DNA of 64,000 bases from Butyrivibrio sp. AE2015 (GCF_000420825.1 NZ_ATVR01000003.1:147353-211352); one strand, 5' to 3'. Counted from the first letter of the stretch, positions 9,207 through 19,058 are shown. Notes: generated by a model from the letters alone, not told the origin. Program-made: numbers and translations.

Positions 9207-9834
9207 TGTTATCAGCGCTGCTCTGTTGCTATATGGACTAGTTTTTTTCTTTAACAGAAAGACATTAAAGTTTAGTATTGATGATTCAACAGAGATTTTA
9301 CTGGACATTGCAAATAATGACTATAATAGCATTTTTGACTCTCCAACGCTTGGATTACTAAAGGAATTGCATGAGACATATGACCTTGACCCAACTCTTT
9401 TTCTTTTTGAACAGCTTGGTTCATTTAATAAAACGGATTTTCCGGATAAGTACCGGGAAGAGTTTGTGCAGAACAGCGACTGGTTAAAGCTGGGGTGGCA
9501 TGGAATAGATGATGGAATAAAAGGTATATATTATTGTGATACAGATGTCGTTGGTTATGATTTTTCCCAAGAAGAGGATGCGTTGATCCAATCTGACAGA
9601 GTCGGTGTGCTCAGAAAAAAATATGATGGCAAGACTATCTCATACCAGTTGACCAATGTGAGATTGGATAATCTTGACAGCGATGATGAATTATTACGCC
9701 TTCTGAATGGAAGAGCAGAAGATAGAGATGTTGTGGTATTTACCCACGCATGGATGCTGCAGAATTCAGCAAAGTATATTGAACCTGTATGCAAGTGGGC
9801 TGAGGATAATGGTTACAAATTGAATTGGAATTAG
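9148..9834 (+). CDS. Membrane-anchored polysaccharide-deacetylase-like protein
   Basis: 228 residues with one N-terminal hydrophobic anchor (about residues 11-34) and an extracytoplasmic domain. The motifs 'SIDDSTEILLDIA', 'TLFLFEQLG' and 'DWLKLGWHGIDDG' resemble the NodB/polysaccharide deacetylase fold, with Asp and a His-Gly near the expected metal site, although the canonical TFDDG and HSXXH are not fully there; 'VVFTHAWML' near the end may supply another His. The start overlaps the preceding gene by 59 bp. Activity is uncertain; a degenerate or specialised glycan esterase is possible. Confidence 0.55.
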   Translation: MKNIVNSRKKSLIFVIGFISVISAALLLYGLVFFFNRKTLKFSIDDSTEILLDIANNDYNSIFDSPTLGLLKELHETYDLDPTLFLFEQLGSFNKTDFPDKYREEFVQNSDWLKLGWHGIDDGIKGIYYCDTDVVGYDFSQEEDALIQSDRVGVLRKKYDGKTISYQLTNVRLDNLDSDDELLRLLNGRAEDRDVVVFTHAWMLQNSAKYIEPVCKWAEDNGYKLNWN

Positions 9835-9838
9835 GTAT

Positions 9839-10933
9839 ATGGGGATTTATTCTGTTCTAAAAAAGATAGATAGGGAATTGCATATTGATAAGTTGCGATA
9901 TTATGCGAAGGATAAAAGGTATTCTTTTGAGCAATACTTTGCTATTAAGAAAATGTGCAATGAAGCAGATTTTATAATGATTAACACTCCGAATCATGGA
10001 AATCTTGGAGATCATGCGATTGCGATAGCGGAACAGAGGTTTTTTTACGAAAGATTTCCGAGCATAAGATATAGAGAAATAACTGGGGACTATTACAGAA
10101 AGAATAGCAGTATTATAAAAAAACTCATGAAGACCAATATAGTCCTTGGGATTAGTGGTGGGGGATATATTGGTGATGTCTGGATGGAAGAGGAAGAACT
10201 TGTAAGAAGTGTTGTAAGTTCTTTCCCTGACAATAAGATTATTATATTCCCGCAGACCGTGTACTACAGAGATACAGAACAGGGAAAGCAAGAGTGGGAA
10301 ATAACTAAGAAAATTTTTGATAATCATAGAGCAGATGTGACTTTCTTTTTAAGGGAAAAGAAATCTTATGATTTTATTAAGAATAACCTTCCAACGTTAA
10401 AGAATGTGTTCCTCACTCCGGATATGGTTCTCTCTCTAGAAAAAAACTATGGGTTTAAAAGAAATGGAATTTTGCTTTGTTTTAGAGATGACAGGGAAAA
10501 ATACATTTCTATAGATATTGTCAAAGAAATAGAGAAATGTGCAAAAGAAAAAAATATAGAAATTAAGCGCTCTTCTACTGTATTGGAGAGGAATGTAGAT
10601 GTTTCGGAAAGAGAACAAGCAGTTGAAGAAAAACTAAAAGAGTTTGCATCTGCTAAACTTGTGGTGACTGACAGACTTCATGGAATGCTTTTTGCGGCAA
10701 TTACCGGAACCCCATGTATAGCTTTTGACAATGAGACCGGGAAAGTTGGCGGAGTGTATGAGTGGATAAAAGATTTGAATTATGTTTTTTTTAGTGACAG
10801 AAATTACTCCGAAAGGATGCTATTTGATTATATACAGCATCTGATTTGTAAAAAAAATGATGTCTACAAAACAGATGTATATGAATGGAAGAAGTTTTTT
10901 GAGACTATTAAAAATAATATATTATCGGTATGA
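9839..10933 (+). CDS. Polysaccharide pyruvyltransferase family protein (CsaB-like)
   Basis: Transfers pyruvate from PEP to form ketals on sugars of surface glycans, or acts as a related GT-B-like transferase. The family is recognised by 'INTPNHGNLGDHAIA' near residue 50 and by the late 'VVTDRLHGMLFAAITGTPCIAFDN', which is the signature region. At 364 residues it is complete. The start follows the previous stop by 4 bp. It fits as a terminal decoration step for the exported glycan of this locus. Confidence 0.85.
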   Translation: MGIYSVLKKIDRELHIDKLRYYAKDKRYSFEQYFAIKKMCNEADFIMINTPNHGNLGDHAIAIAEQRFFYERFPSIRYREITGDYYRKNSSIIKKLMKTNIVLGISGGGYIGDVWMEEEELVRSVVSSFPDNKIIIFPQTVYYRDTEQGKQEWEITKKIFDNHRADVTFFLREKKSYDFIKNNLPTLKNVFLTPDMVLSLEKNYGFKRNGILLCFRDDREKYISIDIVKEIEKCAKEKNIEIKRSSTVLERNVDVSEREQAVEEKLKEFASAKLVVTDRLHGMLFAAITGTPCIAFDNETGKVGGVYEWIKDLNYVFFSDRNYSERMLFDYIQHLICKKNDVYKTDVYEWKKFFETIKNNILSV

Positions 10934-10954
10934 ATTTCTAGGTGAATATTTGTT

Positions 10955-12235
10955 ATGAGGCTAATTAAAGGCATTTCTAAAAAAATCTTCAGTATTATAT
11001 TATGCATGGTAATAGCTGTATTTATTGCTTTTCTTTTGATATGCACATCATATATACTTCCAATTGATCGTATTGAAAAAAATGTTGCTTCTTCGGCCAG
11101 ATATATACAGAAAGAAGGTTCATATCCAGGATTAGCGTGGTGGACTACACAGTTAGATAATGTGACTGATTCTGCTATGCTATTAGTAGCTGCCAATGAT
11201 ACGGAGGAATCTCTGATTGTTGAAGCTATGTCCTCACATTTAGGAGGTATTAATGATGCTGATTTAGCAGTTACTATAGTTAAGCACTATATAGATGGGC
11301 AGGAGTTTGATAGGATAGGAAGTTATTCAAGATATTGGCATGGCTATGTAGTTGTTTTAAGACCTCTATTGATGCTTACCGATTACCTAGGAATAAGAAT
11401 TATTAATGGTATTATACAATTATTTCTTATATATTATATTTGCAGATTGTTATTCCTAAAAGGACGAAAAGAATATATTAGTTCTATTCTTGTCTCTTAT
11501 GGTATGTTAATGCCGTTAGCGTTGGCGTTGTCATTACAGTTTTCTCCGTGTTTTTATATAGCGACAATAGCTTCTATTTTCATTTTGATTATTGGAACTG
11601 AAAAGATAGATAGATATGGTTATTTGATATTTCTTATAATTGGGGCAATGACTTCGTTTTTTGATTTTTTGACATATCCAATAGTAACATTGGGGGTTCC
11701 TATGCTGTTCTATTTTGCAATAAAAGATAGTTCATGTGGAATAAAACATGTTAGGATAGTGGTTGAAGATAGTATTTGCTGGGGAGTTGGTTATATTGGA
11801 ATGTGGTCGTCAAAATGGATATTTGCTACTGCTATTACTGAAAAAAATGTTATTAAAGATGCTGCAGATACTTTTCTTTATAGAACATCACAATATCAAT
11901 CACAATCAATTGAAATTTCACGCATATCTTGTGAGTTAAGAAATTATGGTGCTTTTTTTAAGACACCTGTTACGATGGTTTTGGTCGTCATTGTAGTGTA
12001 TTTGCTTATCAATATTATTAGGGCTTGTGATAATAATATCATAGGAATTTTAAAAATCATGTTTCCATATTTCATGATTGCTATGATGCCATTTGCATGG
12101 TATGCCTTTGCACTTCAACACTCTTATGCTCATTTTTGGTTTACTAATAAAGCGTGTGTAGTTTCTATTATGGCAATTATGTTTGGACTTCATGATGTCC
12201 TAAGAAGTATAACGAACGTAAAGGAACAAGAATGA
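10955..12235 (+). CDS. Polytopic membrane protein, unknown function
   Basis: 426 residues: one N-terminal helix (about 10-35), a roughly 90-residue extracytoplasmic segment containing 'YPGLAWWTTQLDN' and 'SRYWHGYVVVLRPLL', then about eight more helices. The arrangement of a first helix, a large loop and a helical bundle is like GT-C glycosyltransferases and their relatives, but I see no defining motif. It overlaps the following gene by 4 bp (ATGA), so the two are co-translated and may act together on the glycan outside the cell or during export. Confidence 0.6.
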   Translation: MRLIKGISKKIFSIILCMVIAVFIAFLLICTSYILPIDRIEKNVASSARYIQKEGSYPGLAWWTTQLDNVTDSAMLLVAANDTEESLIVEAMSSHLGGINDADLAVTIVKHYIDGQEFDRIGSYSRYWHGYVVVLRPLLMLTDYLGIRIINGIIQLFLIYYICRLLFLKGRKEYISSILVSYGMLMPLALALSLQFSPCFYIATIASIFILIIGTEKIDRYGYLIFLIIGAMTSFFDFLTYPIVTLGVPMLFYFAIKDSSCGIKHVRIVVEDSICWGVGYIGMWSSKWIFATAITEKNVIKDAADTFLYRTSQYQSQSIEISRISCELRNYGAFFKTPVTMVLVVIVVYLLINIIRACDNNIIGILKIMFPYFMIAMMPFAWYAFALQHSYAHFWFTNKACVVSIMAIMFGLHDVLRSITNVKEQE

Positions 12236-13662
12236 AAAGGTACAATATAATCACTATTGCATGTGGGATTTTTATAGCTTATATGGTTGGAACTTTGGTT
12301 TGGATTAGCTCATATAGTGTTTTAGTTGCAGATGATTTTTCACATGGACTTACAGTAGGAGCATTTAATGAACCATTTATACCGTATTTATTTGCTTCAT
12401 TCAGATTTGTAAGAAAAGTTTTTTTTGAAATAACAGGTGCCTATTTTACAATGTTTATTCAGGCATTATTTAGTCCAATCAATCATTATGGATTGAGCCA
12501 ACTTAGGGTTGTGATGGCATTTAACTCATCGTTATTCTTTTTATCACTTTTTATTATTTTTTTTACCACGATAAAAAAGTATGCCATAAAGAATCTTGCT
12601 GTGTCAATGATCCTTCTTTCTACAATAGTTTTTTCTATATGTGGTTATCAGACTTATCCTGAGGTGTTCTTTTGGTTTTCTGGAGCAACAGGATATAGTT
12701 TTCCTTTATCAATGCTTTTAATAGCCCTAGCGGGAGTTATTAATTTGGATAAGAGCAAAAAAAATATACATTTTGCTATTGCTTTATTGTTTGGGATTTG
12801 TGCGATGGGTGGAAATCTGACTGTGTCAGGAACTGGCTGCTATGTATTGCTTATTATCATTGTATACTTAGGAATTCTAAACAAAAAATTTCCGATTAAG
12901 CATACGATAGTTTTTTTTGTATGGTTTATTTGTGCATTAATAAATGCAACTTCACCAGGACAATTTAACAGAAAAAGCATGCTGGATGATTCAGGAATAC
13001 AAGTTGGCACAGCTATAATTAATTCTTTATTTATGGCAAGAGCACGCTTTATAGAATTGTTAAATTATAATTATTTATTAATGCTTATGCTGGTATTCTT
13101 GTGTGGGATAATAATTGGAAGTAAAAAGAGTTATTTCAGAATAGTAGATCTGCTTTTTTCTTTTGTTGGAATGTTAACCCCAGTGGTTACGATATTTCCT
13201 TATACGCTTGGAACAAATGGAACGCAAGTTCCAGATAGATGCGGCTTTGTTATGGATGTTGCTATTATTCTGGCATCGATAAATGTTGTGTTTATTCTTG
13301 GGACATTAGTCAGCAATAAAGTAAACACTAGCATAAGGATACTAACTGGATGTGCAATTGTAATATTCATGGTGATTTATTGCAAATATGATGGGTATGG
13401 ATTATCAGATTTTAAAACTTATGAACTAAGCAGTCAGCAAATATATGATGATATATACAGAAATCATTATTATAATCATGTAGAATTTTACGACTGGGTA
13501 AGATCCCAAAAAGGGCAGGATGTCGTGGTAACACCTGAGCACTGCCCTTATGGTATAGATAATGTGTATAATCTTTATCTTTTTGTTAATTCAGATGAGT
13601 GGGTCAATAATTGTGTAGCACAGTATTGTGGAGTTAAGAGCATAAGAGTTGACTATGACTGA
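12232..13662 (+). CDS. Polytopic membrane protein, DUF6056-like
   Basis: 476 residues with about ten membrane helices. The start 'SYSVLVADDFSHG' after the first helix resembles the DUF6056/GtrII-like membrane transferases, where acidic residues just outside the first helix are thought to take part in catalysis. The C-terminal 90 residues are soluble. It is coupled by ATGA overlap to the membrane gene upstream. Likely a polyprenyl-phosphate-sugar-dependent transferase or a glycan-modifying protein; this is inference from topology. Confidence 0.55.
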   Translation: MKRYNIITIACGIFIAYMVGTLVWISSYSVLVADDFSHGLTVGAFNEPFIPYLFASFRFVRKVFFEITGAYFTMFIQALFSPINHYGLSQLRVVMAFNSSLFFLSLFIIFFTTIKKYAIKNLAVSMILLSTIVFSICGYQTYPEVFFWFSGATGYSFPLSMLLIALAGVINLDKSKKNIHFAIALLFGICAMGGNLTVSGTGCYVLLIIIVYLGILNKKFPIKHTIVFFVWFICALINATSPGQFNRKSMLDDSGIQVGTAIINSLFMARARFIELLNYNYLLMLMLVFLCGIIIGSKKSYFRIVDLLFSFVGMLTPVVTIFPYTLGTNGTQVPDRCGFVMDVAIILASINVVFILGTLVSNKVNTSIRILTGCAIVIFMVIYCKYDGYGLSDFKTYELSSQQIYDDIYRNHYYNHVEFYDWVRSQKGQDVVVTPEHCPYGIDNVYNLYLFVNSDEWVNNCVAQYCGVKSIRVDYD

Positions 13663-13874
13663 TTAATGCTTACAAAGTAGGAGAAAGAAATGTACAGAAA
13701 ACTTCCGGTGGGGATGCATTGCTGTTTGCAGCATATTCAAGAAAAGTGTTCAAGGTAGGAATTGCATTTGAATCACCTACGAGAAAGCTTGTGGGATGAA
13801 AAGTTGGATAATCACGTACAACTTTTATAAATTTATAGATTTTTGTAATAAAAATTAGGGATTGGTAATGTGTT

Positions 13875-13964
13875 ATGAATGATATAGAATTGCGCAGAGC
13901 GCAGCTTACAATGTTGGAAATATTGAAAGAATTTAAGAGGGTATGTAATTTACTAGGATTGTAA
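13875..13964 (+). pseudogene. licD N-terminal remnant
   Basis: Encodes 29 residues beginning 'MNDIELRRAQLTMLEILKEF' and ending 'CNLLGL', which matches the conserved start of LicD-family phosphotransferases (they begin with an L-R/K-x-x-Q motif and a LEILKEFD/ICR helix). The frame then stops at TAA, and nothing LicD-like follows. LicD adds phosphocholine or related phospho-groups to glycans, so the ancestral locus probably made such a decoration. Confidence 0.6.
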
Positions 13965-14029
13965 AGTGGATACAGTTATATTCCAGGCTTACTAGAGCTA
14001 ATAACAATATTATTGTTTCTCCTGGGTAC

Positions 14030-14347
14030 ATGAGTACTACACGGAGAATTACATTAGGGATTCCGTTGATATACATGGCAACTGTTGATAGCAGACATAG
14101 TTTGGAATATAGGCTGCATGACTATCTGTATATATCAATTTGTTGGGCGATGGGTCTTGCGTCTACTATATCTGTAAAAATTATTTTGGCTGGTTTTGTC
14201 ATGGGAATAAACGATGGTGCAGATAAATTATTACTACGAATGGGCAATGAGTACTCATATGGCTACAGATTTATGGTGGTAACTTATTATGCTATTTTTT
14301 CTTTTGCAATAGAGTGCTTTAAAGATAAGATTTTGAGTAAACGATAA
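14030..14347 (+). pseudogene. Membrane protein fragment
   Basis: 105 residues from the first ATG, with the frame open further upstream without a good start ('WIQLYSRLTRANNN' precedes it). Two hydrophobic segments are visible ('YLYISICWAMGLAST' and 'MVVTYYAIFSFAIE'). It has no ribosome binding site and looks like the C-terminal part of a larger polytopic protein. I do not recognise the family. Confidence 0.35.
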
Positions 14348-14413
14348 TTTTAAGAGCTTTTTTGTTAAGCGATAAATAATGAACTTATATTGAGATAATT
14401 GGAGCGTTTGTTA

Positions 14414-15643
14414 ATGAATACAAAATCAAGTAAATTAAGTACCTTCATTATGTTTGTTATATTTGGTTCGATTTTATTGGCATTTTTGGGAGGCGGTGGA
14501 ACCGGTGACGCACAGTACTTTATGGGATGGATAGAAAATGCTGAAGAATACGGAATAATAGATGGTTTTAGGGAAAATTATGATATGTATCCGCCCTATT
14601 CGGCGTTGGTTTTGTACTTGGTTTATCGCTTATTCATTTTTGTTCCTAATGCAGCTCTTTTTTCCATAAGGATTTGCACGGCAGTATTTATGATTATTAG
14701 CTGTGTAGTGGCTAAGCTTATCTTCAAAAATGACAAGATGGTCTATATATTTTTTTTAACTACTTTCCTATCTGTTACAAATGGCTATCTAGATATCTTT
14801 ATTGTTCCGTTTGCGCTTATGGCATATTACTTTTTTAAAATGGACAAATATTTTTGGGGCGGATTATTTCTTTGCCTAATGTGCCTTATGAAATATCAAC
14901 CCCTTATTGTAATGCCGATCGTGGCTGCCGGATTTGTAAATATTAACAGGGAGAAAAAAAATATAATTATTAAGTGGGAAAAGATAATAAAGATTTGTAT
15001 CGGAGCTATTATCCCGCTGATTGTTACTTTTGCTATTTACAAAAAGCCATTCTTCTGGTCGATTTATGTGGCTCTGTTCAGGGATAGCAGTTTTATCGCA
15101 CCAAACGGATTGAATTTCGGTTGGATAGTGCAATTTTTATATGAGAAAGTTACGGGAACGCTTGTTGGCAATAGAGTAGATATCATGTGTAGTGTTAAAG
15201 CACTTGTTGCCTTTAAGTTTGTCTTTGTACTTGGTTATATTGTGGTGCTCGTGCAAACTCTTTTTGCTATAGGAAAGAGTTTGACGTATATTTTGAAGAA
15301 CAGTTTTATTGTGTATATTTTGTACTATCTTTTTAACACCAATGTGCATGAAAATCATTTTTTTGTAGGAGTGCTTCTGGCAGTAATGCTTTATCATGAA
15401 GTGGGTGAAGATTTTTTTCCATTTCTATGCGCTGCAGCGTTTATGTTTAACATGAATGTAGCAGTATTTTACGGCGTTTGGGGAATTACAGGTGGATTTG
15501 ACAGGGTTATACTGGGCGTGCTTGATCCGACAATAGTTTTAGCGTTTGTGAATGTGATATTTGGAGTTGTGATGATATGGAAAATTGAAAGAAGTAACAT
15601 TTTTGATAATACCTTAAAGGAACCAAAAATTACTGGCATATAA
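14414..15643 (+). CDS. GT-C-like polytopic membrane glycosyltransferase
   Basis: 409 residues with about ten helices. After the first helix comes 'GGGGTGDAQYFMGWIENAEEYG', then 'YPPYSALVLYLVYRLF', the pattern of GT87/GT39-like mannosyltransferases in which an Asp after helix 1 is catalytic and the enzyme uses a polyprenyl-phosphate sugar on the outer face. I choose the ATG at 14414 because GGAG lies at 14401-14404; a TTG at 14399 is in frame but unsupported. The donor is unknown. Confidence 0.6.
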   Translation: MNTKSSKLSTFIMFVIFGSILLAFLGGGGTGDAQYFMGWIENAEEYGIIDGFRENYDMYPPYSALVLYLVYRLFIFVPNAALFSIRICTAVFMIISCVVAKLIFKNDKMVYIFFLTTFLSVTNGYLDIFIVPFALMAYYFFKMDKYFWGGLFLCLMCLMKYQPLIVMPIVAAGFVNINREKKNIIIKWEKIIKICIGAIIPLIVTFAIYKKPFFWSIYVALFRDSSFIAPNGLNFGWIVQFLYEKVTGTLVGNRVDIMCSVKALVAFKFVFVLGYIVVLVQTLFAIGKSLTYILKNSFIVYILYYLFNTNVHENHFFVGVLLAVMLYHEVGEDFFPFLCAAAFMFNMNVAVFYGVWGITGGFDRVILGVLDPTIVLAFVNVIFGVVMIWKIERSNIFDNTLKEPKITGI

Positions 15644-15679
15644 AAAATAATTGGTTAGCATAGTTATGAGGAAAACAGA

Positions 15680-16642
15680 ATGCGTGGTTCACATCATATT
15701 ATTGTATCAAACTCTACTGTGAAGTATGAATTTGATATTAAAAGGAACATAACAATCATAAAGGGAAATAGTGCTACAGGTAAAACTACGCTCGTTGAGA
15801 TGATAAACGAACACTATGAATCTGGTGACGAAAGTGGTGTGACTGTTAGCTGTGACAAAGAATGTAGAGTTGTTGCAGGAAGAGAATGGAAGCTATTGTT
15901 AAGTAATATCAATGATAGCATAGTATTTATTGATGAGGATAATGATTTTCTTCCTTCTGTTGAATTTGCTGAGGCGGTTAAATGCTCAGATAATTACTAT
16001 GTTATTGTAACCAGGGAAGGATTAAGTAATCTCCCTTATAGTGTAGATGAAATATATGGCATAAAATCATCCGGTAAGTTTTCAAGTTTGAAGCAGGTGT
16101 ATCATGAGTTCTACCATATTTATGGTGATAATCCGCCCATAATGGATTCACATCCAGAGACTGTTATTGTTGAAGATTCAAATTCCGGTTATGAATTCTT
16201 TAATGGTGTCTCAGAGGGAAAAGATTATAAGGTAATTAGTGCTAAAGGAAAATCTAATATTTTTAAAGAGATTATAGCGCATAGGGGTGAAAAAATTTTG
16301 GTAATTGCCGATGGAGCTGCATTTGGCTCTGAAGTTGACAGAGTAATGAAGCTTGTTTCCGGTAATAATCGAATTATATTGTTATTACCTGAATCTTTTG
16401 AATGGCTTGTATTATCTTCCAATGTTTTTAGTAAAAAGATTAATAGTGATATTCTGAACCATACATCTGAATATGTTGAGAGTGCAGAATTCTTTAGCTG
16501 GGAGCGATTCTTTACTCAATATTTAATAGATACGACCAAGAATTCATATTTAGCATATAGCAAACACAGGTTAAATCCGGTATATTTGCATGACGTTAAT
16601 AGAAAAGCAATATTAAATACAATTAAGCATATTAGTATTTGA
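15680..16642 (+). CDS. P-loop ATPase, partner of DUF4869 protein
   Basis: 320 residues. A Walker A motif 'GNSATGKTT' is at residues 29-37 and a Walker B-like 'IVFIDED' at 81-87, directly after 'LLLSNINDS'. This gives a small P-loop domain in the first half; the second half has 'VIVEDSNSGYEFF' and 'VIADGAAFG', which suggests a second alpha/beta domain. GAGGA precedes the ATG. The DUF4869 gene follows within 30 bp. The pair does not look like a polysaccharide function; a nucleotide-dependent regulatory or conflict role is possible but not shown. Confidence 0.6.
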   Translation: MRGSHHIIVSNSTVKYEFDIKRNITIIKGNSATGKTTLVEMINEHYESGDESGVTVSCDKECRVVAGREWKLLLSNINDSIVFIDEDNDFLPSVEFAEAVKCSDNYYVIVTREGLSNLPYSVDEIYGIKSSGKFSSLKQVYHEFYHIYGDNPPIMDSHPETVIVEDSNSGYEFFNGVSEGKDYKVISAKGKSNIFKEIIAHRGEKILVIADGAAFGSEVDRVMKLVSGNNRIILLLPESFEWLVLSSNVFSKKINSDILNHTSEYVESAEFFSWERFFTQYLIDTTKNSYLAYSKHRLNPVYLHDVNRKAILNTIKHISI

Positions 16643-16668
16643 TAACTGTATCGTCGATTGGAGATATT

Positions 16669-17109
16669 ATGGTTTCGGTTTATTTTGGAGATATGCACGG
16701 AGTGATATATAATCCGGCAAGATATTTTAAAAATACTTACACTGACGAATGGATAGTAGATGATTTCTGTAAAGAAATGATTAAAGACGTGGATAAGTCA
16801 GAAGTAATTGGGCCAAGAATTATTGACAGTCCTGTTTTGGGCGGGATTACTCCGCGAGAACTGTCAGGGGGAGTAAAAACGCTCATTTGCATGTATAAAT
16901 GCCCGGACAAAGTATTCAATGCATCAGCTTGTGGTGACAATTGTGCTAAATGGATATTAGAAATTGGCAAGAGAAAAGATATTATGATCAATTTAAGACA
17001 TATCATGGATTTTGGTAGCGGAGAATTCAATATTAAAGTTTTGAACACAGATCAAGTCGTCAATAACATGGAAGAACTGATTCCAATCGCAGGGCAATTT
17101 GTAAGATAA
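16669..17109 (+). CDS. DUF4869 domain protein
   Basis: 146 residues from the ATG at 16669, which has GGAG at 16660-16663; the frame extends 10 codons further upstream without support. The motifs 'SVYFGDMHGVIYNP', 'FKNTYTDEW', 'VIGPRIIDSPVLG' and 'NASACGDNCAKWIL' match what I know of DUF4869. The family has no known activity. It sits behind the P-loop gene and in front of another remnant, so the two genes may form an imported cassette between polysaccharide genes. Confidence 0.65.
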   Translation: MVSVYFGDMHGVIYNPARYFKNTYTDEWIVDDFCKEMIKDVDKSEVIGPRIIDSPVLGGITPRELSGGVKTLICMYKCPDKVFNASACGDNCAKWILEIGKRKDIMINLRHIMDFGSGEFNIKVLNTDQVVNNMEELIPIAGQFVR

Positions 17110-17146
17110 GCAAAGAATTAAGGAAAAGAATGGAGAAACAAAGGTC

Positions 17147-17275
17147 ATGTCAATTGCAGTGGCTCCAGAGTGCCTTTACCCATTTGATGCAGAGGACTGG
17201 AAGGACGGAAGCAAGTTCTTTTACGATAAAGATCTTGTGGAATATGAGGATGGGCCATATACTTTCCGAAGGTAG
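17147..17275 (+). pseudogene. 42-residue open frame, probable 3' gene remnant
   Basis: The frame is open from about 17108 and ends at TAG 17273-17275. It encodes acidic sequence with 'AVAPECLYPFDAEDWKDG' and 'YEDGPYTFRR'. There is no good ribosome binding site and no domain I know. The strongly coding-like composition suggests the tail of a lost protein rather than random sequence. Confidence 0.3.
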
Positions 17276-17369
17276 GTTGATTATATGAAGCGTACTTATG
17301 AAAATGGATTTGTGTGAAATGATATAATTAGAGGTAGCATCACAATAGACATAGATAGTAGGAGCAGAC

Positions 17370-19058
17370 ATGATTGAAAATGCGTTGCCGATTGGCGTTG
17401 AGAGTTTTGAGAAAATAATCAGAGAAAATTACTACTATATTGATAAGACCGGACTGATCGAAGATTTGCTTCTGAGCAGGGCTGAGGTTACGCTTTTTAC
17501 CAGACCCAGGAGATTTGGTAAGTCTTTAAACATGAGTATGCTCAAGGCATTCTTTGACCTGGGAACAGATAGATCGTTATTTGATGGACTGCAAATATCC
17601 AGGGCCGTTGATCTGTGTGATAACTATTTGGGGCAATATCCTGTTGTTTCGATTACCATGAAAGATGTGTCCGGTAGCAGTATAAATGAAGCCAAGGCGC
17701 AGATTAAATCAATTATTGGCAAAGAAGCCTTGAAGTACAGCTATGTTTTAGAGGATAAAGGTCTGTCTGACGAAGAAAAATCTATCTATAAGGCTATCAC
17801 AGAGGTAACTAATGGCGAATTTGTAATGGATGACATTGTTCTGAGGAATAGCCTGATGAACCTTACACACGTTATCCACAAGTTTTACGATAAAAAAGTT
17901 ATTCTTCTTATAGATGAGTATGATGTGCCTCTTGATAAAGCGCATTTGGGCGGATACTATGACGAGATGTCCTCGTTATTAAGAGATATTTTGAGTTCTG
18001 CATTAAAGAGTAATGATAGTTTGAAAATGTCTGTTTTGACAGGATGCCTGAGAATTGCAAAAGAAAGCATCTTTACAGGACTTAATAATCTCAGGGTTCA
18101 GTCCATTTCTGACGTAGGATTTAGTGAGTGGTTTGGCTTTTCTGATAAAGAGGTTATCGAATTACTTGAGGATTATGGTTTTGCCGATAAGCATGATGTT
18201 GTCAAAGAGTGGTATGACGGATATAAATTTGGCAAAAACAATGTCTATTGCCCTTGGGATGTGATCAATTATGTTCAGACATTAAAATCGGATGATGAAG
18301 CTATGCCTGAATTATACTGGTCTAATACAAGCAGCAATGGTTTGCTATATGATATGATTGCAGATGCCAATGATCAGACCAAACACGAGATAGAATTGTT
18401 GTTATCCGGAAATGGAGTAAAAAAAGAAATCCATTCAGAATTAACATACAGAGAGATCAGTGACTCTGTCGATAATATCTGGAGTGTTCTTTATATGACC
18501 GGATATTTAACAATGAAGTCCAGAACGGAAGATGGAGAATATGAGCTTGTAATACCAAACAGAGAAATATATTCTCTTTTGAAAAGTAACATCTATCAGC
18601 ATTTGAAAAGAGATGCAATTCAAAAGGCAGGGGAGGCCAATAGCCTTTTTATGGCAATTGTAAATGGAAATGCAGAGGAATTCGAGAGGCGGTTTTCTGA
18701 CTATTTGCTGAAGTACATCAGTATCAGAGATACTAATGTCAAAAAAGAGATGAAGGAAAACTTTTATCATGGTTATCTTTTAGGCATTCTGAGCGCAGTA
18801 TCCGGAGCAGTAGTATCAAACAGAGAATCAGGTGAAGGCTTTGCAGATATTATTATTAAATCCGCGGAGAAGCGTGTAGGTGTAATACTGGAAATCAAGT
18901 ATGCTGAAAATGAAAAGCTTGATCAGTATTGTAGTGAAGCTTTGAAGCAGATTGAGGAAAAGAATTATGCACAGTCTTTAATTGATGACGGTATGGATAC
19001 AATCATAAAATATGGAGTTGCCTGCTATAAAAAGAGATGTAAGGTAGTGAAGGCATAA
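17370..19058 (+). CDS. AAA-ATPase_like / PD-(D/E)XK nuclease family protein
   Basis: 562 residues, the full family length. N-terminal AAA-ATPase_like domain opening 'LPIGVESFEKIIREN' with the P-loop variant 'TRPRRFGKS' (44-52) and Walker B 'VILLIDEYDVPL' (177-188). The C-terminal PDDEXK_9 domain has Asp 493 and 'EIK' at 508-510 in 'GFADIIIKS...VILEIKYA', the D...ExK nuclease core. The family is abundant in Lachnospiraceae and Bacteroidetes; its role is unknown and a mobile or conflict function is often suggested. AGGAG lies before the ATG. A nuclease-less paralogue is at 40329-41546. Confidence 0.88.
   Translation: MIENALPIGVESFEKIIRENYYYIDKTGLIEDLLLSRAEVTLFTRPRRFGKSLNMSMLKAFFDLGTDRSLFDGLQISRAVDLCDNYLGQYPVVSITMKDVSGSSINEAKAQIKSIIGKEALKYSYVLEDKGLSDEEKSIYKAITEVTNGEFVMDDIVLRNSLMNLTHVIHKFYDKKVILLIDEYDVPLDKAHLGGYYDEMSSLLRDILSSALKSNDSLKMSVLTGCLRIAKESIFTGLNNLRVQSISDVGFSEWFGFSDKEVIELLEDYGFADKHDVVKEWYDGYKFGKNNVYCPWDVINYVQTLKSDDEAMPELYWSNTSSNGLLYDMIADANDQTKHEIELLLSGNGVKKEIHSELTYREISDSVDNIWSVLYMTGYLTMKSRTEDGEYELVIPNREIYSLLKSNIYQHLKRDAIQKAGEANSLFMAIVNGNAEEFERRFSDYLLKYISIRDTNVKKEMKENFYHGYLLGILSAVSGAVVSNRESGEGFADIIIKSAEKRVGVILEIKYAENEKLDQYCSEALKQIEEKNYAQSLIDDGMDTIIKYGVACYKKRCKVVKA

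Larger units (their letters stand above)
13663..14413 (+). other. Degenerate intergenic region with gene remnants
   Basis: About 750 bp without an intact gene. From left to right it holds an open stretch ending at the TGA at 13796-13798 whose product ends 'AFESPTRKLVG' (unidentified), a LicD-like N-terminus at 13875-13964, and a hydrophobic fragment at 14030-14347. The pieces lie in different frames with no complete domains. This looks like the residue of two or three deleted genes of the polysaccharide cluster. Confidence 0.6.

Noticed and set aside
9857..10327. A 156-codon minus-strand frame opposite the pyruvyltransferase gene.
   Set aside because: No ribosome binding site, no domain, and it lies fully opposite a well-supported gene.
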